64,000 bases of DNA from Blastomyces gilchristii SLH14081 (lineage: Eukaryota; Ascomycota; Eurotiomycetes; Onygenales; Ajellomycetaceae). The notes beneath the pieces are model-generated. The model searched no databases and had not been told where the DNA came from. It saw only the letters and a program-made list of their open reading frames with translations. The position numbers and the translations under genes were made by a program. The stretch spans positions 548,942 through 612,941 of the forward strand of contig NW_003101679.1 in NCBI RefSeq assembly GCF_000003855.2, read 5' to 3'. Of this stretch, positions 11,520 through 23,765 are shown one piece after another. The first letter of the stretch is position 1. Every line of letters begins with the position of its first letter.

Positions 11520-13092
11520 ATTCAAATTACTCTATCTGATTATAACTTTGAATCAGTTAAGCTCTATTAATAGACTGATATAATCTTATACATCTGTGCT
11601 GAGACTGATCTGACTTCATTCTCTGAAAAGAACTTCATATCATTCTCTAGAGTGTGTACATCTCTACTCTGATAGAAATCTGAGATTTCTGAACTTACTG
11701 TATACTTTAATATGAGCTTTTCAACTGTTCTGCTATCACTGTGACTTCTACACATCTATATCTATTATGAAGATAGAGAGATTAAGATTGAAGATTCTCT
11801 GAATTATAAGAGAAATATATTATCTGAATTTCAGAACTTCATCTATATTCTTGAATGAAAATTCTGCCTTAATCTGAGCCAGTTTAATACTTATGAGATA
11901 TAAGTAATATACACTATCAATCTTCTTGAAGATATCTCTGCAACTACTTAAGCTATTAAGAAGAGAAAGCTTAAGTATATCAATACTATTATAACTTGAG
12001 AAGAATTTAAAAACTTTCTACTAAATCAGATCAAAGATTACTGTAATTACAGCTTTACAGCAGTACAGTAGTTCAACTTATTATATTAATAAGATAATAA
12101 GAATTCTTTCAATTTCAATACAAGATTTGAAGAGTATTGAGAGAAATTAGCTGATAATTTGAATTAATTAAAGATATAGCTTTATCTTATAAAGCTGACT
12201 TACAAGATGTGAATAATGATATCACAGTATCAGAGTTTATTAATCAATTATACTAAGCTTATTAACTTAGCTTTTTAAATCTATTTAAATAATCAATACT
12301 CTGAGAAAAAGACTAATAAAATCTCTTCTAAGTAATCAATAATAACATCTAAACAATGCTGTGATGAGTTCAGTATAAAGAATATAAAGAAGAATTCTAA
12401 GTATTCTGATTCTTCACTCACTGTGAAGAAATATTAAAAAAGATTTGATAAAGATCTCTATTTTAACTGTGAAGCTGATAATTACTATACTAGTAATGAT
12501 AAGAAGCTGAAGAAGAGAAGAAACTGAGAAAATATCTTTTTAAAGTTAACTTCTCTTCTAACAAATATATCTGTAGAAGATAAAGAAGAGAAAGAAATGA
12601 AGAATTAATAATTCTTATATCTTCAAGTTTATATTACAATCACAATGAATACTGTGAATAAGAAGATATCAGTGAGATATCTATTTAACTCTGAGATAAA
12701 TATTAACTTTATATTCTATTTCTTTTCTTTAATAAAGAGTTGATAAAAGATAGATCTGTCAGATTATATGAAATTTACTGATGAAATAAAATATCACTAT
12801 TTTAATATAATCTAAGTGAAGTGTGTGATCATAGATATAGAAGAAATCTTTAAGAAGAGCAGTCTGCTTCTTTATACTATTAATATTATAGATAAGAATG
12901 TTATTCTAGATCTTCTATTAAAGAGTCTGACAGAGATACTTATACTATTAATACTTAAGCAGAACAGGAGACTACATCTATATGTAGACTACAGAGATCT
13001 TAATAAGATGATAATTAAGAATTACTATTTATTATTATTAATTAATAAGATAATTGATTGATTATCTGAAATAAAGATATTCTTGAAGATTG
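11520..13092 (+). pseudogene. Gypsy C gag, protease and start of RT
   Basis: Plus-strand gypsy remnant. Gag-like sequence (about 11770-12500) ends in a decayed zinc knuckle YFNCEADNYYTSND near 12452-12493 (family C-x2-C-x4-H-x4-C, with the first Cys now Tyr). A protease trace, YLFNSEININFI near 12680-12715, resembles the DSG-A-x-x-x-F-I pattern. RT begins in an 81-codon open stretch at 12816-13061 and includes LYVDYRDLNKM (family LCVDYRGLN). B1 then interrupts it at 13092. The protein differs from gypsy B, whose equivalent is LCVDYYNLN, so this is a separate family. Confidence 0.75.
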
Positions 13093-13350
13093 TGTAAGAA
13101 TAAGTGCTCACAGGCGATTATTCAGGTGTTTGCAGGTTGGCGTGATATGTACTGTTAACTACTAGAAGTATTCATAATAGGAAGATAAAATGTAGAGATT
13201 AAATGTATAATAGCATTCAAGCTGAGTTATGAATAGTATTCACAAACTCCAGTCTATATAGTTATGTGTAGCCAAGAGCTGCTAGCTCTATTAATTATAT
13301 AAGAGATAGAAATAGAGATAAAGAATCTGCAAGAAGCAGGATTTCTTATA
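13093..13350 (-). repeat. LTR of B1, left (3' LTR of the element)
   Basis: 258 bp, TGTAAGAA to TTCTTATA on the plus strand (the last CA is now TA). Its only CpGs (GGCGAT, GGCGTG) lie in the outer 55 bases. The rest, including the part matching the CpG-bearing end of the other LTR, has none. Confidence 0.92.
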
Positions 13351-15300
13351 TACTCTTTTCTCTCTAAGACTTTGTCTGTGAAGTCTTTCACTGAGTGACT
13401 TCATAGAATCAGCTCAGCACTGTAGTAATACTCACTAAAAATTCTTCATATCTATAAAAAACCTCAGTGAGGAAAAATCTCTTATCACTATAAAGAGAAA
13501 AGAGTCTGTCACTCAGTTTCTTATTTCATGAGATTCTTTATAATTTACAGATTCTTCTCTGACTACTACACAGATTTATCTCACATCTTTTATATAGAAG
13601 AGTTTCAGTTGACTCTCAATCATTTTCATGAGATTCTTGTGTAATTATCACACAGATTCATCTCACAGATGAATCACTCTTTATAAGATTATTCTTATTA
13701 AAGAGAAATATTTGTGAGTTAATCTTTTACTCATTCTTATAAATCATTATTCTTTGATACTGTAGAATTATGAGGAATTTTTCATTCTTTCATCAACTCT
13801 GTAGAATTGTAGAATCAAGATATTCACAGTCTGCAATCACTCTTTATAGTTATATAGAAAGATTCAGATCTGTAATTTATAATCACTCTTGTTTACTAGA
13901 GTAATCTGACTATTCTGTGAAATCACTCACAGTGTAAGTAAATCTCTCTAGAGTAGTATAAATATTTCAGATCTGTCTATGAAATCTCATCTTCTTTTCT
14001 CTTTTTCTGTAACAGCTCTTATTCTTATAAACTGTGAGTATTCTCATTCATCTGTGAAGTGTTTTCACTCAGATGATAGAGAGAGAGTGTTTCTAACAAT
14101 ATCTGTATATTGATTCAAGAACTTCTCAAGAATAAAAAATTTTTCAATTTTAATATCTTTGCAACAATGTCTAGCTGCTGCTGAGCTTCTCATGAGCATT
14201 TCTATGACTCCTCTGATCACTTTTTACTGGCTGGTGAAGTGAGAGTGCTGCTGTTCATGACTGTGTCTTCACTTCTCTCAGCCCTGCCACTGCATCTGAT
14301 CTTCAGGCCAGCAGCTCATCTCATCTCTCTCTCAGATCAGTCTCTGACTTCAAGTAGTGCAGTCTCTTTCTTTGCTGTAAATCTTCTCATAAGTAATTTC
14401 TTACAGATTCTAGCTGACAGTTCTTATAAAGCTCTCAGTGTTGCCAGTGTCTCCTGCAGCCCTGCAGGCCTATGATTACTCTCTCTCTGCTCACACAATC
14501 TCTGATCAGGCATATATGAATATGTCTAGATTTCTCATCAATGATCCTCGCGCCGCGGCGCATTTCCACAATCTCATTATCAATGAGAGATGAGTTCCTG
14601 AGTACTCACAAAATCTGAGTAATCAAGACAATGTGAATGATATGAATTTGTGATAAGAGTTGATCTGAACAGATGAGCTCTCTCTTCATATCTCAATTAT
14701 TTCTGAGCTGAATACTTCAGCATAACTGAGAGAGTGAACACAGCTTTATAAGAGATATCTGATCACATGTGTAGATAATCAGTCTTCAAAGCTCTGCTGT
14801 AACTGTATACACTCTGATGTCCAGCTTCTCTGAAGTCTGTGCATTTCTGACAGTCTTCACATCAAATATAACAATTGTCTGTACTGTGAGTATAATACTC
14901 CCTGCTTCTTTGAAGAGAGAAATTAGTAGTTATAAGAGATTTAAGTGTCACAGATATTAATAATATGAATATGAGTTTTCTTTATTTTTTCTTTACTGAT
15001 CTCTAAATTGTATTCACAGCCCTGTTTATTTTCTTATTTTTTAGCTTTAATAAGAATATGATTTCTTCTTTCCTTGCATACACTGCAGACTATTCATCTC
15101 AGTAGAAATTCATCATCTTATAAACTAGAGTTTATAAATGACAGTGTTAATATCTTTATTATAATCAGATTCTTAGTGAAGACTGTGTCATTCTGACTTA
15201 TCAGAATTCACAGTATGAAAGTCATGTCTCAGCTTCTGCAGATGTCTTATCTACTCAGATAATTCTTAAGTGAACTCATTTATCTTATCAGAATATTCTT
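13351..15300 (-). pseudogene. Extra 3' region of gypsy B1 with a Cys/His cluster, possible third ORF
   Basis: About 1.9 kb between the integrase end and the 3' LTR, more than gypsy elements usually have. On the minus strand a frame near 14795-14950 reads NCYIWCEDCQKC (Trp as TGA), then TDFREAGHQSVYSYSRAL. B2 at 40789-40875 reads NCCI, stop, YKDCQKCTDFR and ends YSCSKVL. Both fit C-x4/5-C-x2-C-x2-C-x7/8-H-x5-C. Downstream frames are partly open (for example about 14120-14400) but broken by Trp-to-TGA changes. I do not recognise the domain. It could be an accessory protein or a captured sequence; non-coding 3' leader is an alternative for 13351-14100. Confidence 0.4.
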
Positions 15301-16480
15301 GTCACTGAACCTTGAATCAGAGCTTATAATCTCACTTCTCTGAGTCAATAATTTCTTTGATCTGATATTCTCTTTCACTCTCTAATACTTTACAGACAGA
15401 GTGATGAGTCATAGAATTCTCTTCTAAGAATTTCTTATATTCACAGAGTAAAGAGACATAAAAAACATTATATATCTGTAACTCAGGTGACAGTTTCAAT
15501 CTGTAGAACTGTGAGCTAACTTTCTTCATAATCTTGTAAGACTCTGTCTGCAAGAGATTCAGCTTCTTACTAGATCTCTATATAATAATGTTTTCTAAAC
15601 TCAGTCAGACTCTATCATCTTTCTTAAAACTCTTTATAATATACTTGAAGTCATAGTATCTCTTCTGATACTCTTGAGCCTTTCTCAAGAATTTACAGAC
15701 TTTCTCCCAGATCTTCTGAATTCTCTCAGCTCATTCACAGGCATTATCACACTCTATAGTGTACTCTCACAGATCTATCAAGATCATTCACAGATGAGTC
15801 TTAGTGAGCATCTCAAAGAGAGTTTTGCCTGTGCTGACATGCTTTGAGTTGTTGTATATAAACTTCATAAGTAATAATCAATGCACTCAGTCATTCTGAT
15901 TGTAATTAACAAAGTACTGCAGATACTGTTTTAATATACTCATCAGATGTTCTGTCTGATCATCTGTCTGTTGATAAAAAGCTATACTTAGATCTCATAA
16001 GATCTTCAGTATAGTCATCAAATCAGATCAGAACTCTTCTGTGAAGATTGATTCTCTGTCTGAGATAATATTCACAGACAATTCATGCAACTGAATCACA
16101 TCACAGACAAAGATATGAGTCAAATTCTTTGACTTCAAGTTCTTACAGATGAATATAAAGTGTGTTATCTTGATAAAGCAATTCACTATCATCAGCACAC
16201 TGTCAAAACAGGCATCATATATGTTCTTGCTTTCAGAGAGGCTCACAAGAGTATTCATTTCTAGCTGTTCTCAAGGTTTTCACAGAATAAGTAGAGAAGT
16301 AAGTTCTTTATATAATCTGAACTGCACTATCTGTGAATCCTGATAAATAGTATAAGAATTCACTATCTTCTTCACAAGTCCTTGCATCTTCAGTCAGAAG
16401 TATTTTCTTATAAGCAACTCATAAGTTCTAGTATCTATAAAATGACCTGTTAGAGAAGAGTCATGATATCTTTTAATAAG
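15301..16480 (-). pseudogene. Gypsy B1 integrase remnant
   Basis: Read on the minus strand. The zinc region starts near 16475 with HDSSLTGHF and ends in YYLSGF (family C-x2-C, one Cys now Tyr). The catalytic core follows in an open stretch of 76 codons (16028-16258): VIVNCFIKITHFI and then NIISDRESIF, with the second catalytic Asp in SDR; the family has SDRGSIF. The C-terminal part (15332-15553, 73 codons) reads FYRLKLSPELQIYNVFYVSLL, similar to the K-L-P...V-F-H-V-S-L-L pattern of chromovirus integrases, followed by a chromodomain-like EREYQIKEII. Gly-to-Glu changes reflect GG-to-GA mutation. Confidence 0.85.
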
Positions 16481-18690
16481 TTCTATACATAGAAACTCAT
16501 TCACAGGCATATAAATCCAGCTCTCTCTTTGCAAGAGGTCATTTAAGTCTCTTCAATTCTTTATTTCTGCAGGATTAATCCCTGTTATAAGCAGTTTCTG
16601 AATATACTGAGTATATTCATTCTTCAGTTACAGTTCAGACAATCTGAATAGAAGATCTTATAAAGACTTATACTCTGTTTTTTCTTACATCAGGTCTTCT
16701 ACAGTACTTCTTAAAGTCTGCAAACTCTTCAGATTATAGATACTCTCTTCAAGAATTCTTGCAGAGATTCTCAGAGTGTTAACTCTCAGTATTATAGAGA
16801 GTAGTTGTACAGGCTTCTTTTCTTTCTCTTTCTTCTTCTCTTACAGAGAATTGAAAGACTCTTCAGTCAATCTCTTTATAACACTCAGTCTGAGTATTCT
16901 GTGAAGCTTTTCTGTCTTCTCTAGTCTCTCTGTGTCTGTTATCCTGATCTTCTTAACATAGTCTGATCTGTGAGAGAGTTCATCTGCTGAGTTCTTAATT
17001 CTCTTAATATATTCTATCTTGAATCAGAACTCACTCAGTCTCTGAGCTCAGCAAATCTATCACTGTAAGAGTTTCTTAATTGAAGTAAACTGTTGTAAGC
17101 TATTATGATCAGTTCTAACAGTAATCACTGTTATAAGACTCTTGAAGTAGTGATATTAGTGACAGAAGAATTTCACTATTATAAGATGCTTCTGATTATG
17201 AATGTCATAGTTGATCTTCATAAGTTACATCTTCTGTGAGAAAAAGATCACTGAAACTCAGTTCTTATTTAACTATAGTTATAAGACTATTTCTGAAATT
17301 ATAAAGAAGAAGACATCTGTCTTCAATCTGATTAAGAGTAAGAGATTAAAGTGAAACAGTATCACTATGTCTGTGAATATCTATTTCAATCTTATAAAGA
17401 CTCTGTGAGCTTCTAAGATAAGAAAGTTCTTATAGTTCTCTCTTCTTAATAATCTTTTCATTCTTTATTCATGAAATGACTTCTTCTTATTTTCATTCTT
17501 CAGTATGTCTGTAAGAGTTAAGAAGATTCTTATAAATACAAAGATAAATCATCTATAGAAATTCACAAAGCTCAGAAAGATCTGAATCTTATAAATACTA
17601 GTTAACTTCAGTCATGATAGAATAGTCTCAATTCATGAAGATTTCATCTGAATATCATCTATGATGATTACATATTTTAGAAAATTAATTCAGTGAGTAC
17701 TGAAGTTGTACTTTATAAGCTTAATATACAGTTCTGCCTCATTTAAGATCTTCAACACACTTCACATATACTCAGTGTGTTCTTCCTTCTTTGTAGAGTA
17801 CATCATCACATTATTTAGATATATTATCATGAAGATATTCAGATATACATGAAGTATTTTATTGATGAAAGACTGAAATACTGTAGAGATATTAGTCAGA
17901 TTAAAAGACATCACTAGATATTTAAACAATCTCAGTGCAGTTCTAAAGACAGTCTTTTATTCATTCTCAGACTGTATTCACAGTCATGTATATATATTAA
18001 TCACATTCAGTTGTATGAATATAACAGCTTCTGTGAGACAGTTAATCACATTCTTAATCAGAGACAGAGAGTAGCAGCTCTTTATTATCTTAAAGTTCAG
18101 ATTATAATAGTCTACACACAATCTGAGATCTTCATTCTTCTTCTTTATAAATATCACAGAGACTCTCACAGAGGTCTGTGAAGATCAGATAAAGTCATTC
18201 TTCAGATTCTTCTTTATATAGGTCTGCAAGACCTCTGTCTTATAGTGAGAGAGCTTATAGATTGATTCTCAGAAGAGTTTCTATTCTTCTATCAAATCTA
18301 TTATCAGATTCTTCTCATAATAAGAAGAAAGCTCAGCTGCCTTTACTGAGCTGAACATCTCTGTGAGATCTTGATATTTCTCTGATATCTGAAGCTCAGT
18401 TTTCATGACTGTGAGATTCTCAGACATTTGCAAAGTCATTATATAGATGAGCTTGTCTTCTCTAATTAACTCTACAGTATCAACTGCTTCTATCTCTATA
18501 AGTAAGTCTATCAACACTGATCAGAAGTATAAACCTGACTTATGAACAGCTATATGCAGATTGTGTCTTTGAAGTTATATAAGTCTCAAGTACATATTAT
18601 CTGTGATGTCTGTAATAATCACAGTTTCTGCAAATCTTCTTCAGATTTCAGAGAGATCTTGCAATTCAAAGATAACTCTTATAAGTCTCT
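16481..18690 (-). pseudogene. Gypsy B1 protease, RT and RNase H remnant
   Basis: Minus strand. A 78-codon open stretch (18281-18517) holds the RT entry with a DLTEMFSSVKAAELSSYYEK run, typical of gypsy RT N-termini. It is followed by VIFIKKKNEDLRLCVDYYNLN at 18065-18165. The catalytic box reads YLNN at 17810-17821, where the family has YLDD; both Asp codons carry G-to-A changes. RNase H and the connection domain follow down to about 16500. A protease trace is expected at about 18520-18690, but no clear active site was seen. Confidence 0.85.
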
Positions 18691-20082
18691 CAGTTCTCAG
18701 GTCTGAGTTCTCATGTCCTGCTTATTACAAGAGCAGATTTTCAGTCTTCATCTTTTAGCTCATTTGCTTCATGAGCTTTAGAAACATCACAGTGATCTGA
18801 GATTCTGAGTTCATCAATACTTTCCATGCTTGTAGAACAGCAGCACTGTGATACAGTCTCTCTTTATAAGCAAGCATTTTCATTGAGAAAGCAAGAGATT
18901 CAGATGTCAGCTTCAGAGTTCTTAAGAAGACTGTTGCTGACTCTGTCTGTGACTTCTCAAATTCCTATTTTAATTTATTCAGACAGTTTACATGAAGATG
19001 TTCTGATTTAGAACAGATAAAGTAGAGTTTCTTTTTCTTAATCTCTCTATTATACACTCTATTTATAAGAGCTTGTAAAGCTCTTTCTCTCTGCTCAGCA
19101 GTCAGATACAAATCTCTCTATATCTTGTCATCTTTTTCTGACAAATCTGTTCTCTGTTGTTCTGATTCTCACAGAATCAGTCAGTGATTCACTCTTTACA
19201 GATCTGTGACTCTCACAGTGATTCACAAGTAGTGAATGAGAGTCATCAGTTTCTTCAGAGTCAAGAACTTAGAGTCTTGCTCAATGAGCTTATTCTACAT
19301 ATCTTTATTCAGTCTCTTCATGAATATTATCATTCAGGTCTTGTTTCAGAGCTCTGTTTTCACAGGCTTTAATTCATATCACAATTTCATGAAGCATTAT
19401 AAGTAGTCTTTATCAGATTTCTTATCTCTTTTTCTAATATTGATGATTGCAGCTCAGGTGTTCTCTGTTCAGCTTGTGAAGTTTCTCAACTTATTCTCTA
19501 GATAGGTCTTGAGAACAGATTATCAGAATCTCTTATAATCATTCTCTAGATAATTCAGCCAGTTCTTGACTTCAGTGTAATAGAGGTCTGTTATTATGTA
19601 GATGATAGCTTCTTCATCTTTCATATCACACAGTCAGGCTTGTAAGTCAATTTCAAATACAAACTCACAAAAGCTTTTATAGATTGTGATTCAATAAGTG
19701 GTCTTAAGTGATTGCAGCTTAAGAAAGTTTCTTTTCAGTTTGTAAGTGTCTCTGAAGATCATATCTAGAGACTCAGTTCAAGGGTGTTTGCAGACAGTAA
19801 GCATTTCTTATAGAAAAATAGCTTGGTTTCACAGAAGATGCTCAAGAATGTTCTTCACTGAGATTGATTCATTCATGAGTTTGAAGAGTTTCTCTGTCTG
19901 AGATGCAGAGAATGATGTCTTACAAGTGATTGATAAGTCCTCTGAGACTTCTTCCATGAGAGTTATTCATGATTCAGATGGCTGCTTCTGAGTGTCTGCA
20001 GTAGAGTTCACAGGGATAAGAGTATATGAGTTTCTAGTTCTTTCAGTCATAACAGGCAGTTGCTGACTGACTGAGCTTGAAA
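18691..20082 (-). pseudogene. Gypsy B1 gag remnant
   Basis: Minus-strand region between the 5' LTR (20083-20340) and pol. It aligns collinearly with 53510-54865 of B3. The frames are short and heavily stopped, so assignment as gag rests on position and on the second copy. Two open frames on the plus strand here (18826-19011 and 19184-19372) are antisense shadows. Confidence 0.65.
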
Positions 20083-20340
20083 TGTAAGAATAAGTACTCA
20101 CAGATAATTATTCAGATGTTTGTAGCTTGATATAATATGTACTGTTAACTACTAGAAGTATTCACAGTAGAAAGATAAAATGTAGAGATCAAATGTATAA
20201 TAGCATTCAAGCTGAGTTGTGAATAGTATTCATGAACTCCAGTCTATATAGTTGTGTGTAGCCAAGGGCCGCTAGCCCTATTAATTACACGAGAGATAGG
20301 AATAGAGGTAAAGGATCCGCAAGAAGCGGGATTTCTTACA
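20083..20340 (-). repeat. LTR of B1, right (5' LTR of the element)
   Basis: 258 bp, pair of 13093-13350. The four CpGs lie in the outer 75 bases (GCCGCT, CACGAG, TCCGC, GCGGG). The inner part has none. This is the mirror image of the left LTR pattern. Confidence 0.93.
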
Positions 20341-20497
20341 GATTGATATATGAGATGTCTATCATAGAATCAGAGTTAATCAAGATGATGTTTGAAAAAT
20401 GACTTTTTATACTAAGTACAGCAATTTTGAGTATCTTATTTTATCTTTTAATCTTTATAATCAAGACATTATAATATATCTTACAATTCAAAAAGCA
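20341..20497 (+). pseudogene. Gypsy C RT, continuation after B1
   Basis: Continues the RT of gypsy C: after the duplicated GATTG the frame reads DVYHRIRVNQDDV, then FYTKYSNFEYLIL, the conserved stretch just before the RT catalytic box (family KTAFRTRYGHFEYLVMPFG). Two Trp positions are TGA. The reading ends near 20490 where LINE L2 begins. The rest of gypsy C is not in the window. Confidence 0.85.
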
Positions 20498-22143
20498 CTT
20501 CATCATGAACTTGCTCAATTTTTTGAATAAGAACCCGCTGATAGATTCATTGAAGAGCCCTCAATCATATGAGCATTTTGACCCCATCGCCGACTGCATA
20601 CCCCGTGTGATGGTGGAGTTATTCAGTCAAACACTAACCAGTCATTGTTTGAAACTCCTGTGTGGGATTATCCCCCATTCACCCCTATCACACCACAACC
20701 CCGGGTCAAATTGCCATACAAATTGTAAGGTGAAGAGACCTAATCATATGCACCAATCTTCTTGATTTTGAAAGATCTCTGATCTGTAATTGTGGAGATA
20801 TCTGAGAAGTAACTTTCATGAAAACCCTGTCTATCTTTGATGTTTCAAAACATCAACACCAAGTCTCACCCACATACTGTTCTTTTCAATCTGGCCCATC
20901 TCCGGCAGAAAAATATAAAAAGATATCTTGACAATAGTATCAAGCACATAATTAACAGACATATCTGAAGTGCATTCTCTGTGAAAAACTCTCTCTGTCT
21001 TTGTATCAAGTCTCACTCTTGTACCGCCCCTTCTGATCTGGCTCATTCTCAGCAGAAAAGTACAAAAAGATACCTTGACAACTGTATTCAATACATAATC
21101 AGCAGATACAACAACTATAAAATCAGTATATTTCAAGATCTGACTGAGCCTTTGATCTCTGCACAGTGAGATATATTAAATCTAGTTTTAATATCTCAAT
21201 ATTCAATAGATTCTGTAAGAGATTGAGAACAGCAACACTAGATTTCTATTGAATTTGAGAATTAACTCTATATTGATATAATCATTGACAAAGTCTTCTA
21301 TTTTAAGATATAAATAATCAGTTTCTCTACATTCTGCTGATAATATTTATATTATTATATAGAAACAGACTTATATTCTCTATAATATCAAGACTCTGAA
21401 GAGAGAAAGTCTTGATAGAGAGTATATAGTAGTGTATATCTTAGTAGTTTCTATCTCATTCTTCTACAGCAGTCAATGTAAAAAAAAAGATCTTAGAAAT
21501 AGTTTTTTACTTCTCTTGAAAAAGTAAGATGTTTTTCTCTGAGTTTTATATAATATTCTTACAAAGAATGAAAAACAGAGTTGTTTTCTGTTATAATTTC
21601 ATATTCTTTTAAGTAAGAATTACTTTTTCAGTGACTGAAGAGCTTTTATTAATACTTAATTCTTTTTTATACTCTTTATTAACTGATTTGAGTTGTACAC
21701 TTGTTATGTGAGAAGAATTGAATGATTTAGAATAAAATTGAATAGTTTTAATCAATTTCTCTGCAAAAAATTGATTTATTTTTTGTCAGTTTTTCTCTTA
21801 AAAACTGTCATATTATCTGATTTATTATCAATTGATATTATACTTTTTCTCACTGTATTCCAAGAAAGAGATTATAAAGATTTTATTAATTTATCTTAAA
21901 AATCAATTTTAGTTTATTAAATTCTCTTTAAAAATCTAACCTTGTTACTGAACTAGTGTGAAAAAAATCAGATATTTTATATATAAAAGTATTTTATTCT
22001 TCTTTTGAAACAGTCTGATCAACTTTTCAATTGAAAACAGAATTAGAAATCTCTTAATTGAAATAGTCTGATTAACTTTTTAAAAAAGTTCAATATATAT
22101 CTCAATTGAAACAGTCTGATCAACTTTTCATTGAGTGAGAATA
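20498..22143 (+). promoter_or_regulatory. LINE L2 5' UTR with two imperfect tandem monomers
   Basis: Aligns with L3 45909-47527. It contains two copies of a roughly 155-bp unit (around 20845 and 21000) that include the CTGGCCCATC-type segment, GCAGAAAA and AGATA(T/C)CTTGAC. Tandem 5' units are a usual form of internal LINE promoter, so a promoter role is inference. An open frame at 20505-20765 also exists in L3, where the ATG is ACG. The ATG in L2 is therefore probably a mutation product. Confidence 0.6.
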
Positions 22144-23742
22144 ATGAGTTCAAAAATACACTCAGTTAATATAAAAAAAGATGCTTTCTCAAATACTATT
22201 TCTGAGATTGAAATTCTGAAGAGAAGAAAGAAAGAAGAAATAGAGAAATAACAAGTTCTTGAAATACAGAAACTTGAAAAAGCAAGCAAGATTCTTGAAA
22301 GACAGTGTCTGAGTGAGATGAATGAAGAAGTTCTGTTAATTCTTTATACTCAGATTAGACAACTACAGAAGATGATCAAGTTCAAACTTGAAATTTCAAA
22401 CATAGTTCAAAAAATATTGAAAATTTCTAGTACAATCACTGACTTCTCATCTTACTCTTCATTCTCTTTTTCTACTTCTTCTTCTTCTTTAAATCAGAAG
22501 AAAACATATGCTTAAGCAGCTGAATCTACTATCTCTAAATCTGCTATCTCAAAATCTGCTCAAAATCCTGAGAAAACTGAGAAGAATAATGCTTATACTT
22601 CTATTCATAGAAAAGTGAAGAAAAAAATGCAAAAAGAGAAAAACTTTCAAATCTTCAGAAATAGAAGATATATTCTCAAAGTCTCAAATCAGAATATCTT
22701 ACAAAGAAATAAGTTAAACTTAAATCTTATTTTCAGAATTAGAAATAAAATTAATCAGCAGTTCTTTTCTTAGTTAATAACTAATATTAAAGTTCAAAAA
22801 CTAGTTATAGCTTCAATTGAGTCATTCTTCTTTGAAAACTTCATTATTCTGACTACAATGCCTGAATTTAGTACAGAATTCCTTATTCAGAATGAGAATC
22901 TCTGAAAATCAGCAGTAGAATCTTTGTTAAACACAATAATTCTATCTAAGAGAGATGAAAAGTGAGATAAATTCATTCATAATATTTCAGTTGAAATTTT
23001 TGACTGTGAAGAAGAAATACTACTTCTTAAAAATGAATTAGAAGAATACAACTCTATTCAACTGAGAAAAGAGCCTGTGTAACTAAATTTAATTGAGTTC
23101 AGATAAAGTAAAAGAAATGTCTCTGTTCTAATATATACAAAGACACTTCAACAGTCAAAGATCTCTGAAGTAAGAGTAGCAGATTTGAAAATGATAGCTC
23201 ATGAATACAAAGACTCAAGAATGAATCTCAAAGCTCAAACACAGTCTTCAAACTGTCAAAAATATAAACACTTTATAATCTTCTACTTTAGAGACTCAAA
23301 ATGTGTATTCTATACCAGAAATTACAAAACTAGTGAGCATAAATGTGAAACATGCTCAAAAAGAGATGAAATATATTAACACACTATACTTACATGCTCT
23401 AATTGCAAAGAAAAACATGCATCTAGCTTAAAAGAATGTATGTTTACTTCAAGAACTCAAAAGAACTGAAGAAAAGATAAAGCTCAAAATAAATCTAGAA
23501 CTGAAGAGAATAGTCAAGTCAGTAAACTCACAACTGCAAGCTCAAAAAGAAGAAACTCTTAACTATCTAAATCTTCAAACTTCAATTCTTCAGCTAAATG
23601 TAAATATAATTTGAATTCTCAAACTTCTGTTAAGATTAGAGAATTGAGAAATGACTCTGATGATAAACTAGATATAATACAAGCAGTTAAGATTTCTACT
23701 TTTCAGAATAGTTATAATCTACTATCTGATGATAGTGATTAG
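22144..23742 (+). pseudogene. LINE L2 ORF1 (zinc-knuckle nucleic-acid binding protein)
   Basis: 1599 nt from ATG to TAG, in one frame but with many internal stops (533 codons including the stop). The start MSSKIHSVN matches L3. The N-terminus is charged and likely coiled (repeated E/K/L, codons about 20-75). A Ser-rich stretch follows (about codons 100-118). The C-terminal half has Cys/His clusters: HKCETCSKR near 23338 and CSNCKEKH near 23395-23418, the C-x2-C-x3-H-x6-C knuckle, with the last Cys at ECM near 23434. LINE ORF1 proteins of this type package the RNA. The W in the family's QKNWRKD is TGA here. Confidence 0.85.
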
Positions 23743-23765
23743 ATTCTACTCTACTCTCTTTTAGT

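Larger units (their letters stand above)
13093..20340 (-). mobile_element. Gypsy B1 (family B), full length
   Basis: 7248 bp bounded by 258-bp LTRs (13093-13350 and 20083-20340) and an exact 5-bp target duplication GATTG (13088-13092 and 20341-20345). It sits inside the RT of gypsy C: removing it rejoins KI and DIWDVYHRI in one frame, with the Trp as TGA. On the minus strand the order is gag, protease, RT, RNase H, integrase, then about 1.9 kb of extra 3' sequence before the 3' LTR. This is the most complete copy of family B here. Confidence 0.93.

Noticed and set aside
14239..14475. 78-codon plus-strand frame rich in Leu, Ser and Ala
   Set aside because: It is antisense to the 3' region of gypsy B1, and the matching part of B2 does not keep it.
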